64,000 nucleotides of DNA from Haladaptatus pallidirubidus. GTDB taxonomy: Archaea > Halobacteriota > Halobacteria > Halobacteriales > Haladaptataceae. The DNA is taken from assembly GCF_020700235.1 (NCBI RefSeq), contig NZ_CP085303.1, forward strand, positions 186,001-250,000, in the 5' to 3' direction. Below the pieces are notes generated by a model that made no database searches, had not been told where the DNA came from, and saw only the letters and a program-made list of their open reading frames with translations. Positions within the stretch are counted from its first letter, which is position 1. Every line of letters begins with the position of its first letter. Both the position numbers and the translations under genes were made by a program. Of this stretch, positions 17,219 to 26,737 are shown piece after piece.

Positions 17219-18706
17219 TTAGAACTTGCGTATGCGCTTGATTTGTCCCGAAATGTACTGCGCTACTACCAAAGCAAACACTAAGCCGACGAGTCCGAGA
17301 CCTCCCCACATAAATAGCGTTAACGAGGAATCGTCAATCATCACGGGAAGGCGGTTAGCATCGGGTATGCTGAAATTTCCATTTCCACCAGATGTCTTTC
17401 TACTATTTGAATCGTCCACCTTATTCGATTCAACATCTCCAGCGATACTGCCCACATCCTCTTGCAGCTCCGGCAATGCAGATGTAGTAACGTACTGGTT
17501 AAGCCATGGATCTATTGACTGCCCGGCGATGTTTGTAACAATTCTCTTGAAGTCACCGTAGTCAATCGTTCCCTCGTGTGAGTTCATACGATCGAACACA
17601 TCAAACAAACTTCGTTCTCCGTTGGTTGCGTTTCGAATCCTTGCATCTAATGCCCACAGTGTGTATGCTCCCTGGTAGTACGGTACTTCATGACTTGCCC
17701 ATGTATTCGGTTTCGACAGCGCTGACTCATCAAATTTCTTTGCAGTGAGCAGTTGGAGAACGTCTGATTGTGATGTTCGCCCCTGTTCAACCGACAGATT
17801 AGATGCGAAATAGGCGGCACTAGCTTCGCGGAACCACATCATTTCTTTTCCAAGTTCGAATGATTGGCGCGTATGGACGTATTCATGAATCCAGAGGTTT
17901 CGCGGCCCTGAAAGACGTGCATCTTCGTGAACCCACAATTCATCACGTGACGGCGATGCGTACCCACCACGCCAACTGGGATCTGGAAGGACAAACGCGA
18001 GCACTTTATCCGGTGATTTCCCCGGCATATGCTTGCTTGCCATAGTAAGCGACTTGAAGATCTCAGAGGGTGGGTCGGCGGGCGCTGCATCGTTTGCAAC
18101 GATCAATTGGAACTGCTGACCATCGGCATGGTGGGTATGTTCTTCGTACGCGCCGATATAGGTGAATGTAGAACCAAGAACTCCCGAGTCGGCGAATTTA
18201 ACAGTTGCATTGGGATAGTCCTCTTGAAATGGCTGTCTGTATTGCCACCTGCTGTTCCTTGACGGTGCCCACGCGACCGAGAGCTGTGGTGTTGGGCCAA
18301 GTATCCATCTGTTTGTGGCTGTATACTCTTGTCCGTTACCTTCATTTGCGCTACTGGTGATAGTTACGGACGGCGATTTGGTTTCGCCATCCCATCGCAG
18401 CGCCTGTTCATTCTTATGCATTTTATCTGAAATAAAGCCTGTCGAGGACACCACGTTTCCAGTGTAATTGATGAGCCAAAATGTGTTTTCAGAGTCGGGT
18501 TCGTCAAACACAAGACGATACTGAATTGTAGCCGAGTCAACGGCACTTCGATCGACAAAAATTGAAACACTTGGAGGGTTCTCGGTAGGCTGTGAGGAGT
18601 TTTCTGTAGATTGAGCCGCCATAGGTAGTACAGATGAATTTGCAAGGAGCAAGCACACCAGTACAATGGATAATGCCTTCCCAGAACTCTGGATTCCACA
18701 CGTCAT
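17219..18706 (-). CDS. Membrane-anchored secreted HExxH (gluzincin-like) protein
   Basis: 495 residues. A Sec-type signal (SIVLVCLLLANSSVLPMAAQS) leads to an extracellular domain. Near residue 268 WIHEYVHTRQ gives the zinc motif HExxH, and about 20 residues on WFREASAAYFA supplies the third-ligand Glu in the way of M1/M61 gluzincin peptidases. The C-terminus has one membrane segment (FMWGGLGLVGLVFALVVAQ) followed by basic residues, so the catalytic domain would face outside. It lies within a surface-polysaccharide region and may process surface proteins. The family cannot be named with certainty. Confidence 0.75.
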   Translation of the reverse strand: MTCGIQSSGKALSIVLVCLLLANSSVLPMAAQSTENSSQPTENPPSVSIFVDRSAVDSATIQYRLVFDEPDSENTFWLINYTGNVVSSTGFISDKMHKNEQALRWDGETKSPSVTITSSANEGNGQEYTATNRWILGPTPQLSVAWAPSRNSRWQYRQPFQEDYPNATVKFADSGVLGSTFTYIGAYEEHTHHADGQQFQLIVANDAAPADPPSEIFKSLTMASKHMPGKSPDKVLAFVLPDPSWRGGYASPSRDELWVHEDARLSGPRNLWIHEYVHTRQSFELGKEMMWFREASAAYFASNLSVEQGRTSQSDVLQLLTAKKFDESALSKPNTWASHEVPYYQGAYTLWALDARIRNATNGERSLFDVFDRMNSHEGTIDYGDFKRIVTNIAGQSIDPWLNQYVTTSALPELQEDVGSIAGDVESNKVDDSNSRKTSGGNGNFSIPDANRLPVMIDDSSLTLFMWGGLGLVGLVFALVVAQYISGQIKRIRKF

Positions 18707-18781
18707 CGAAATTATTGGTGTCTCGAAATCGTCTTGTTATATATTAAGTAAGCGCAATACCATGGTCTTTAGGCCGATGAT

Positions 18782-19158
18782 ATGCGCCGTGAACTTATTC
18801 CTTCCACCGTTGGTATTCGGGCAATTATCAAGAATAGGAGAGAGCGGACGCACTTCGTCGCCGTCGAACCGGCGGGAACGACGAAGGAATGCGCGGGGTG
18901 CGGCGTTTCGACCGATAAACCGTTGTGGATCCGCGAACACTCCTGTCCCGCCTGTGGTTTCACGGCGGATAGGGACGCGAACGCGGCATGGAACATTCTT
19001 TCTCGGGGATCAAGCAGGTAGGAGTGGGACACTCCGAACTAACGCCTGTGGAGACAGCGCTCCCTGTGGATACGCCAGTATCTGCAAAGCGCGTCGTTGA
19101 AACAGGAAGCCCTACCCTCAAGCGCGAGCCATCAGGCGAGCGGTAGGGTGGGGTAGTT
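18782..19158 (+). pseudogene. TnpB C-terminal fragment, frameshifted, with family-2 right end
   Basis: The frame at 18782-19021 encodes only the TnpB zinc ribbon (CAGCGVSTD and CPACGFTADRDANAAWNIL). It then shifts frame; the lost tail (GVGHSELTPVETALP) is readable in another frame. The unit ends GGGGTAGTTCAC at about 19158. The nuclease core is missing. Confidence 0.75.
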
Positions 19159-19406
19159 CACCGTTCTACTCCTAAAATAAACTATTGCCTATGTGGGTGT
19201 AGAATAACTAATTATGGTTCGCTACTATTAGCTGTTTTGATGGTTTTGATAATTTGTACGCCTTTTCTATAGTGTCTTGTTTGTATGGTTTGGCTATTTT
19301 TCTGCATTGTATTTCCAATAGATCGTTTCACTATGTTTTCTCTTGTATGCTGCCTTCCAAAATGTAGTTTCAAGGCGGTAACTCATAAAAACGTGTCTCA
19401 CGTAAG

Positions 19407-19875
19407 CTATCTTTAATCAGCGAGAGAATCCCGCCGTTTACGGCGGGCGTGAATCGCGTAAGTCTCGCTACGCAATTACCGTTAATCGGCAGGTAGGGAC
19501 CCCAACGCTTAGTATTTCTCAGAACCAAGTAGGGGTAGCAGAGATACAAATCTGCATGCAGAGGGTTGCCGTCCGGGTGTCTGGGCGGGGTGCTCATAAG
19601 TCCGTTTCGGCAGGCACCGTCAGAAAGCCGGGTAGAAACGGTACAACGACCTCCCGCAAGGGTAACCCGTTGGGAGAGAGCCGCGTTGAGAAACCGCGCG
19701 GCGATGATTCGCTTCGGGATAGGAGCACTGGTGACGGTGCCACAGGACACGCCGCCGGAGGGATGAAACCCGTCCCGGCGAACGCGGCGCGAAGCGTCCT
19801 GAAACCGAACCGGTATCATGCCGGGTTCCTCCTGTGTGGGGAAGCCCCGCCGTAAACGGCGGGCGAGGACGTCAC
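19407..19875 (+). mobile_element. Non-autonomous TnpB-derived element, family 1, copy B
   Basis: Starts CTATCTTTAATCAGCG with hairpin CCCGCCGTTTACGGCGGG, ends CCCCGCCGTAAACGGCGGG then GACGTCAC. The interior is close to copy A throughout (for example AGAGGGTTGCCGTCCGGGTG). About 469 bp. The gap before it (19159-19406) is AT-rich with nothing recognisable. Confidence 0.8.
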
Positions 19876-20018
19876 TACACCCTAAAGGACGCGGTATTCT
19901 CCGAAGGTTTCAGACACACCCTTGACATCGTGTTTGCCGAAAAATCATCGCAACAGTCATCTACAAATGTGCGCACCCATGCTACCAACTCTCAAAACCA
20001 TCGTTTATATAATTTTCA

Positions 20019-21314
20019 TTAAAGATTGAGAACGTATTCTACAACATCGTCTTTCGGTATCTGTTCTTCTTCGCCTGAGGCCATATTTTGCACTGTCACC
20101 ACGCCTTCGTTCAGATCCCGTTCTCCAACAACGATGGTATGTTCGGCGTTGATACGATCAGCGTAGCCAAACTGCTCGCCGACGCTGCGGTCTGTAAGGT
20201 TCGTTTCGACTTTCAAACCACCACGACGAAGCCCCATCGCATATTCCAATCCAATCTGGTGTACGGAATCAGAAACAGTTAGGACATAGACATCAGTCGA
20301 AATCGCTTCGTCGGGCCATTTACCGAGTTCTTTTAGTAACTGCATTGTTGGTGAGTATCCGAAGGCAAACCCGATTGCCGGAACATCACGATTTCCAAAC
20401 AGGCCGATGAGGTCATCGTAGCGACCCCCACCGAATAAAGCACGGAGGTCGCTTTCAGTGGCAAACGCCTCGAACACGAGACCAGTGTAGTAGTCCATCC
20501 CACGGACTATAGACAGATCAAAGCGACACATTGACTCAACACCGTATGCCGAGAGGGCATTGTAGAGATCATGCATCCGACCGATTGCTTCATCCGCAGC
20601 CTCATTTTCAGGCGCTTTATCGGATAATTCGACCAGTGCGCTTTTCATCTCGCCACTGATAGCGGTGAGCTCGTCAATTTCTTCGGCAGTGTCTCGGTCA
20701 ACACCCTCGGCTTCAAGTTTACCGAGGAACTCCTCTCGGCTAATTTTCTCTTTTTTGTCGATAACGCGCATTACGTCCTTGTTTTCGCCAACACCGATTC
20801 CGCGGAGCAGTGCATCAAGCAGTTGACGGTCATTCAGCTTGAACTCGACTGAATCTGCTACGCCAAGTTTCTCGAAGATGGTGCCTGCGCAGGCGATGAT
20901 TTCTGCGTCCGCTTCCACAGATTTGACGCCGAAGATGTCGAAGTCAGTCTGGAAGAACTCGCGGTCGCGGCCCTTCTGTACCGCCTCGTACCGCCAGCGT
21001 TTCGAGGTATCGAACCACTTAATTGGCGTTCCGAGGTCTTTACGTTGTTGTACCAACCGTGCGCGGGTCGGTGTCTGCTCGGGGAGAAGCGTTACTTCCC
21101 GCCCACCTTTATCGACAAAGCTGTACGTCTCTTCAACGATATCTTCGCCTGATTTTACTCGGAATAGGTCGGTCGGTTCGACGCTTGGTGCATCAAGTTC
21201 GCGGAAACCAAACTCGCGGGCCGTCTCCTCGACTGTATTCACGAGTTCACGCCACGCTGCCCACTCTGACGGGTAGCGGTCATAAAAGCCCTTTAGGCTC
21301 TCGAGTTCGCTCAT
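20019..21314 (-). CDS. hisS: Histidyl-tRNA synthetase
   Basis: Class II aminoacyl-tRNA synthetase that charges tRNA-His; expected to be essential. 431 residues from the ATG at 21314 (MSELESLKGFYDRYP). Motif 2 region is KWFDTSKRWRYEAVQKGRDREFFQTD (here split), the histidine-specific RGMDYYTGLVFEAF lies near residue 270, and motif 3 has FGGGRYDDLIGLFG. The C-terminal anticodon-binding domain (DVYVLTVSD onward) is complete. A longer open frame to 21512 runs through mobile-element sequence and is not coding. Confidence 0.95.
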   Translation of the reverse strand: MSELESLKGFYDRYPSEWAAWRELVNTVEETAREFGFRELDAPSVEPTDLFRVKSGEDIVEETYSFVDKGGREVTLLPEQTPTRARLVQQRKDLGTPIKWFDTSKRWRYEAVQKGRDREFFQTDFDIFGVKSVEADAEIIACAGTIFEKLGVADSVEFKLNDRQLLDALLRGIGVGENKDVMRVIDKKEKISREEFLGKLEAEGVDRDTAEEIDELTAISGEMKSALVELSDKAPENEAADEAIGRMHDLYNALSAYGVESMCRFDLSIVRGMDYYTGLVFEAFATESDLRALFGGGRYDDLIGLFGNRDVPAIGFAFGYSPTMQLLKELGKWPDEAISTDVYVLTVSDSVHQIGLEYAMGLRRGGLKVETNLTDRSVGEQFGYADRINAEHTIVVGERDLNEGVVTVQNMASGEEEQIPKDDVVEYVLNL

Positions 21315-21399
21315 GTGTGGCGTATCGAAGCCGAGTGATTTACGTTTGGCTATTCCGAAGGGCACACTGTCCACCGTTCTATACGTACAAAGAGAAGTA

Positions 21400-21421
21400 C
21401 CACGGGTCAGGTGACCCGTGG
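21400..21421. repeat. Perfect inverted repeat upstream of hisS
   Basis: CCACGGGTCA and TGACCCGTGG arms (10 bp each) separated by GG, about 85 bp upstream of the hisS start. It may be an IS200/IS605 terminal hairpin or a regulatory structure; the nearby mini-element favours the first. Confidence 0.6.
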
Positions 21422-21448
21422 ATGAATGCCCCACCAACACGGAGTTAT

Positions 21449-21491
21449 CTGAATTGCAGGCGCTAAAACCTCGTCCTTTAGGGCGGGATGC
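21449..21491 (+). mobile_element. Degenerate mini-element upstream of hisS
   Basis: Preceded by TTAT; begins CTGAATTGCAGGCGCTAAAA and continues into CCTCGTCCTTTAGGGCGGGA. The right terminus is not clear. It has the same left-end-plus-hairpin layout as the other mini-elements. Confidence 0.55.
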
Positions 21492-21807
21492 AACGCCGCC
21501 ACATCTGTTCAAACGCTGCTTCCAGATGTTTTAGGGACTCTATCTGCGTATCTATCTTTTTCGTTTCGATGGTTCCCCATCGTGATTGACTATCCGAAAA
21601 CTGGCAGTTGACGTGGTGTTTCCCTCATCAAAAAGTAAGTCTTCGGACGACCCAACCGACACAAAATAATCAAATAACTCTGAACCCCTTACGAGATAGG
21701 AGTTACGGGAGCGTGGCACTCTTATCGGTGTGTCATGTCGTAAATGGAAGTTCCCAAACCAGCGCAAATGGGCGTGGAAAGCCCCGCCGTAAACGTCGGG
21801 GAGGAAG

Positions 21808-23202
21808 TCACTCTTCGAACTGTATCCCTGTAATTTCAAATCTTGCACCACCCATTGTTCCTTCCGTAACCGCAATATCCCAGCCATGTACTTCTACAAT
21901 TTGTTGGGCAATTGAGAGACCAAGACCGGTTCCATTGTCTGTTGTATAGCCGCTTTCGAAGACAGTGTCACGATATTCCGCTGGTATTCCAGGACCATCA
22001 TCCTCAACGTATACTCCATTGGGAAGACATTCGACTCGAACGGTCACGCTTTCACCGCCGTGCTCGATGGCGTTGCGAAATAGATTTTCAAATACCTGTC
22101 TCAATTGATCAACATTTGCTGAAATTTCGGCATCGACGTTTTCTAGTACCAACGTTGCTTCGGGTGGAGCAATTCGCGACCATGCACTTTCGATAAAATC
22201 GTAAAACACTGTCTGTTCCGTATCGTTGAGCGCTTTGGGTTGCCGTGCAAGGTCAAGCATCTCATTTATCATACGCTCCATTCGGTTGTGTGCCTTCCGT
22301 ACCTCGTCAAAGGCATCGTCTTCATTTTCTAACTCCGCGATTTGAAGATATCCTTGCGCGATTCCCAATGGATTTCGAAGTTCATGTGCAAGCATACTTG
22401 CGAACTCGTCCAGTCGTTCGTTCTGGCGTTCGAGTTCTTGTTTTCTACGTTTGTGCTCGGTCATATCGCGGAAAATGCCAATTATCTCTGGATACTCAGT
22501 ATCAAACTGCAATCGCGCCGTGTTGATCTCTGCATAGCGTGTCTTACCATCGGGTGTCATGTATGTCACCGAGTACGGAGGGAGTTTGCCAGTCTCCTTT
22601 AATTCGTGGATATCTGCGGTGAGTCGCTCCAATGAGTCATTAGGGAACGCATGAATGTTTTCGACATGTTTTCCAAGTACTGTAGAACGTTTGAGACCAA
22701 AAACTTCGCAAAATGCATCATTGACTGCCTGAACCTGTCCGTCTGCATCGAGAACGAATACTGGATCTGGTGCGGTTTGAAATAGCGTTTGAAACCGCTC
22801 TTTGCTCTGTTTTTTCTCACGTTTTATTTCGACCGAAAGATGTCGGCGTTCTAATAAACTCTCGATACGTGTCCGTAACACTGCCTTCTCGATGGGCGTC
22901 GTAATAACTTCATCAACTCCTTGCCACACTTCTGGCGTTCGTGTGGCAGATGACGTAGATGTAACGAGCAAATATGGGAGAAATGTAGGTGATTCGGATT
23001 CTTTTTGAGTTTTGAGCTCGTCACGATACTGGTTGAACAACGTTTTGTCTGTGATACAAAGGTCGAAAGAGACATCGACACCCCCTTCCGGAAAAACAAC
23101 ATTGTACTCTGTCGCAAGCCAGTCAGCTAATAATCGACGATTTCGACGGTGGTCAATCAGTAAGAGAATATTCTCTTTCGAAGTCCGCATGTCTCTGTTC
23201 AT
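21808..23202 (-). CDS. PAS-domain sensor histidine kinase with N-terminal pseudo-receiver
   Basis: 464 residues, no membrane segment, so a cytoplasmic sensor. Residues about 1-120 resemble a receiver domain (ILLLIDHRRNRRLLADWL, DLCITDKTLF, VDEVITTPIEK). A PAS domain follows at about 138-260 (LFQTAPDPVFVLDADGQV). The HisKA box SMLAHELRNPLGIAQGYL contains the phosphoacceptor His near residue 275, then N box FENLFRNAIEHG and G boxes VEDDGPGIP and GTGLGLSIAQQIV. It lies 79 bp downstream of the response-regulator gene on the same strand, so the two may form one signalling system. Confidence 0.9.
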   Translation of the reverse strand: MNRDMRTSKENILLLIDHRRNRRLLADWLATEYNVVFPEGGVDVSFDLCITDKTLFNQYRDELKTQKESESPTFLPYLLVTSTSSATRTPEVWQGVDEVITTPIEKAVLRTRIESLLERRHLSVEIKREKKQSKERFQTLFQTAPDPVFVLDADGQVQAVNDAFCEVFGLKRSTVLGKHVENIHAFPNDSLERLTADIHELKETGKLPPYSVTYMTPDGKTRYAEINTARLQFDTEYPEIIGIFRDMTEHKRRKQELERQNERLDEFASMLAHELRNPLGIAQGYLQIAELENEDDAFDEVRKAHNRMERMINEMLDLARQPKALNDTEQTVFYDFIESAWSRIAPPEATLVLENVDAEISANVDQLRQVFENLFRNAIEHGGESVTVRVECLPNGVYVEDDGPGIPAEYRDTVFESGYTTDNGTGLGLSIAQQIVEVHGWDIAVTEGTMGGARFEITGIQFEE

Positions 23203-23281
23203 CAGCTATGTTTGGTTATTCATTTTCCGCTTTTACGTTACCCGTATCTAACTTTATAAATTATATCTGCGACCAAAATCT

Positions 23282-23905
23282 CTAGTTTGGGGATTCAGAG
23301 CCGTTGTTTTGTTCCGATGATTGCACCAGTTTTGAACGGGCGGTATTGCGATCTTGGAACTCCGCACGCAAGTCGTCATTATCTAAGCCCTCTACGGTTT
23401 TTGAGAGATTGTCTCGGAGCGATGCTAACTTTGTTTTGAGATTGGAGTATTCTCGATGTTCGGCAAGTTCGTCAGCTTTCTTCCGGTTTTCTAATGCCGC
23501 TTTTTTTGTCGACAATGCCAACATTTCTTGTAATTGAGAATCATATGTTGAGCGTATTTCGAGTGAAGAGACGATGGTATGGAGCTGTTCTGGATCGGAA
23601 ACTGGTTTACAAATATAATCATCAAAACCCAGTTCGAGAATATCAAAGTCTGGCTCGACTGCGGTCACCATCGCGACGCGGCAGTCGAGTTCTCGATTTC
23701 GGATTTCTTCAAGCACTTCTTTTCCAGAGTGATCGGGCATCCGTCTGTCAAGAAGGACGATATCTACTGCTTCGTCTATTTGTTCGAGCGCTTCGGTTCC
23801 ATTATATGCCTTTTTAATATTATAGGAGTCTTCGAGCCATCGAGCATGCAGGTTAGTAATCGCATGTTCGTCGTCAACAATGAGGACGGTGGGAACGTCA
23901 GACAT
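23282..23905 (-). CDS. Response regulator with HalX domain
   Basis: 207 residues. The receiver domain (about 5-120) has VLIVDDE, the phosphorylated Asp in VDIVLLDRRMP, the conserved Thr in VAMVTAVEP and the Lys in ICKPVSD. The C-terminal part (about 125-195) is the coiled HalX domain typical of haloarchaeal regulators (LSTKKAALENRKKADELAEHR, split here). It likely modulates protein partners or DNA with the kinase encoded just downstream. Confidence 0.9.
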   Translation of the reverse strand: MSDVPTVLIVDDEHAITNLHARWLEDSYNIKKAYNGTEALEQIDEAVDIVLLDRRMPDHSGKEVLEEIRNRELDCRVAMVTAVEPDFDILELGFDDYICKPVSDPEQLHTIVSSLEIRSTYDSQLQEMLALSTKKAALENRKKADELAEHREYSNLKTKLASLRDNLSKTVEGLDNDDLRAEFQDRNTARSKLVQSSEQNNGSESPN

Positions 23906-24617
23906 TGATTACGTAGGTTTGCGTAGTCTCGTTATATCAATTGTGGCTATATGTTCTATTCAGGAATTATCCATAAGCAAGAATCATACTGATAAATGGT
24001 GTTTAATTGTGAGTAAAATCTTGATTATAATTCTATAACGAACTCCTGATATTGATCTATGTAAACTATTTCGGCCCACTCATTCACCACACGAGTGATT
24101 CGTTTTTGAGAGAGGAGACTTAACGCCTGAATTCAGCTAAACTAGCGAAAAATGATTCAACTAGTTATGTTCTGGTAGCCCTTGCAAAAGCAAGGAGATA
24201 TTTTTTAATAGGGGGATGGGTAATAGGCGATGTTAATGTTTAGAGACTGCCCTTCTAAAAAATTGTTGTATAAATTACAACGAAGACGAGGTGTCAGCCA
24301 CAACTTGGGGCAGATATGAACAACGAGAATACAATCGGTATCCATAGAATAGTTACTTGTACTGGTTTGCATTGCTCGAAAATTCATTGGTGTGGAAATT
24401 CTCATATCATGAAAAACCCCGGAATAGTAAAGAGATCCGGGCCAAAACATTTAAAGCGAAATTCCGCCACTCAATTGGAATTCAGAGATGGTTAATGCAA
24501 CTAGTGGAAAATGGAGAAGAAGAACACACCTGTGTCAAGAATGGATTTGCCAAATAACAAAACACCATTACGATTCCAAGTCACTATCAACCCCGAAAGA
24601 TTTAACATTTGATAGAT
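23906..24617. other. 700-bp AT-rich gap with a lone family-2 left end
   Basis: No gene is visible. On the minus strand TTTAG followed by CTGAATTCAGGCGTTAAG at about 24128-24145 is a family-2 left end, with no matching right end on its 3' side. The remainder is AT-rich and may hold promoters for the flanking genes. Confidence 0.4.
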
Positions 24618-25676
24618 ATGAATGTACATAAGCTAAAAACAGATCTTCAAAACGCATCAAATGTTCTTGTACTTGCACCTCTAACACCAGACGGTAATCA
24701 GGCACATCTGGAACTTTTAACTTCTACACCAGAAGAAAATACAGCAATTTCTGCAGTTACATACACACAGCCACCAGATCAGTGGTTCGTCGATTGGGAG
24801 CAAACTGTTGGTTCCCTTTCGCCCGTGACCCAATTTATCTACGCGAACGGGATGGCTCAATCTGAAACATATAATGAACAAATACCGGATGACGTGAATA
24901 TAGTAATCGCTGATCCAACGGATCCGATGGAAATCATCGTTCCATTAAGCAACCATTTGAAAACATGGACGGAAGACGACAAACAACCAATTGTATCGGT
25001 ACAAACGCTAACCGTTCTCCTAGAATACGTTGACTTCGACACCACGTTTCGATATCTTCACATCCTCACACACCGAATTCAAGCTGCAGGGGCAGTCGGC
25101 TATTTCCAGATAGATCCAGATATTCATGACCCGGAGACGATCAATACGTTAAAAACGCTGTTCGATACTGTGGTCGAAATTTCTGAAAGCGGTGCCGAGT
25201 GGACAACGACATCCGCATCTTCACGTTCTGAAACAACCACCACCGACCAACCAGTCGAAAATGATACCGAGGCAAAATCATCGTCAGATGGTTTGCAATC
25301 GTCGATACGAACCATGCTGTCTGGATTGTTTAGTCGCAATAAGGATGACATAGCCGTTGAGCAGGAAGCAGAACTAAAACCAAATGTCTCGGATGAAACC
25401 ACTAAAACGGAATCACAAGAACCCGTTGGAGAATTGGTGGATGAAGAGATGCTAACAGATGAAGAACGAATACGTTCTATCCTTATTGAGTATGGGGGGC
25501 GAATGAAGCAAGTAGATATTACCGCAGAAACATCCTGGTCAAAATCAACGGTAAGCCGTAAACTTTCAAAAATGGAGGAAAATAATGAAATTAAACGGGT
25601 TCAAGTTGGTCGTGGAAATCTTGTTTTCCTCAATGGTTCTGAGCCGGAAGCGTCAAAATCTCCTTTTGAAGTTTGA
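24618..25676 (+). CDS. DUF7504-like protein with C-terminal winged helix
   Basis: 352 residues from the ATG at 24618. Residues about 1-190 look like a RecA/DUF835-type fold (NVLVLAPLTPDGN, then VNIVIADPTDPMEI and LHILTHRIQAAGA), as in haloarchaeal DUF7504 proteins. A long acidic Ser/Thr linker follows (about 195-275). The C-terminus is a MarR/IclR-like winged helix (IRSILIEYGGRMKQVDITAET, SKSTVSRKLSKMEENNEIKR; split here). It is probably a signalling-responsive regulator. Its stop codon is immediately followed by a mobile-element right end at 25678. Confidence 0.7.
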   Translation: MNVHKLKTDLQNASNVLVLAPLTPDGNQAHLELLTSTPEENTAISAVTYTQPPDQWFVDWEQTVGSLSPVTQFIYANGMAQSETYNEQIPDDVNIVIADPTDPMEIIVPLSNHLKTWTEDDKQPIVSVQTLTVLLEYVDFDTTFRYLHILTHRIQAAGAVGYFQIDPDIHDPETINTLKTLFDTVVEISESGAEWTTTSASSRSETTTTDQPVENDTEAKSSSDGLQSSIRTMLSGLFSRNKDDIAVEQEAELKPNVSDETTKTESQEPVGELVDEEMLTDEERIRSILIEYGGRMKQVDITAETSWSKSTVSRKLSKMEENNEIKRVQVGRGNLVFLNGSEPEASKSPFEV

Positions 25677-25677
25677 G

Positions 25678-26100
25678 GTGAACTATCTGCCCTCCCGCGT
25701 TCGGGCTTACTCAATCCTCACGTATTGCGGATGGAGCGTCCTGGTTCTGTATCGGAACTTGCACCGGAGGGCACAGCGGTTCCAGATTCCGCAGGCGATT
25801 TTCTTGACGAGTGGTTCGGAGTGTTCCACTCCTACCGGATGGACACTCACCCACCACGACCGGTGCACGCTTCTTCTCACGTTTGAACACCGATCCCAGT
25901 GTAGTGAGTGTCTTTCTACAACATTTGACATGGGAGTACACGGCTATGGCGCGCGGTGACAGCGACCAAAGACGGCGTTGACGAGACGCTTCGCATCTCG
26001 TTCGCGCACAAGAGCTCCGTTCTTGTGAACGCTGTCTCCGTAGTACTCCGTTCGCTCCGCTCACTCCCTGGAGGAAGGGGGATTAGCGCCTGCAATTCAG
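25678..26100 (-). mobile_element. Family-2 element with decayed TnpB 3' end
   Basis: On the minus strand the element follows TTAG, begins CTGAATTGCAGGCGCTAATC, and ends GATAGTTCAC at 25678. Its interior contains a degraded TnpB tail (VGVEHSEPLV in one frame, RSGTLRT in another). It sits 1 bp after the stop of the DUF7504-like gene, so insertion did not truncate it. Confidence 0.7.
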
Positions 26101-26300
26101 CTAAAATCAGTTCACCATCTGTGATCAACCTGAGAATAAGAGGGAGTAGTAAGTCATGAGCGCTACTTTCCCTCGTTGCCGGATATTACTCTGCCTCCGT
26201 GCTAGGCATTAGTATGTATGTGACTACTCATGATTATTATAGGGATGTTAACGTCTTGTCGGTACTTCTGCTAGTATGACTTGAATAATTGTTCTTTGCT

Positions 26301-26351
26301 GTGAACTAACCTGCCCTATTCACTTCGCGCGTTAAGGACGAGGTAGTTCAC
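26301..26351. repeat. Two family-2 right ends facing each other
   Basis: GTGAACTAACCTGCCC at 26301 and GACGAGGTAGTTCAC ending at 26351 form 8-bp terminal inverted repeats (GTGAACTA/TAGTTCAC). This looks like two right termini abutting after deletion. The rest of 26101-26737 has only short frames and no recognisable gene. Confidence 0.5.
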
Positions 26352-26711
26352 ACTTGTATCCAAGCATCTGTAGAAACGTCCGCTACGCGGCGGCTGCTCA
26401 CTTGTGTGAATTTGAATTGAAGTGCATCGTCCGGCGACGATCTAGTCTTCAACGGCGACGAAGTTGTACTCGGTGGCATATTCGTTCGACAACTTGTGCA
26501 AAAAATCCCGGTACTATTTCTATACGATATATAAATACTAAGGAAGTTCAAAATAAGTCACAATCTAATTGCGAATCAAAACTTGCTATAGGTTTTAGTG
26601 TATTAAACTGGACTCCGTTAACACAAAATTCGTCCTTTATGTAATCACTAAGCATTCCATAATCTCTCGCAACAGTTTGCAACAAAATAGGAAAGTTTTA
26701 TTGGTTTAATA

Positions 26712-26721
26712 CTCTTTATAT
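26712..26721 (+). promoter_or_regulatory. TATA-like box of the DUF7344 paralogue
   Basis: TCTTTATATC lies about 22-26 bp before the ATG at 26738. This spacing fits an archaeal TATA box on a leaderless transcript. Confidence 0.45.
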
Positions 26722-26737
26722 CAATAATCCATTCGTC

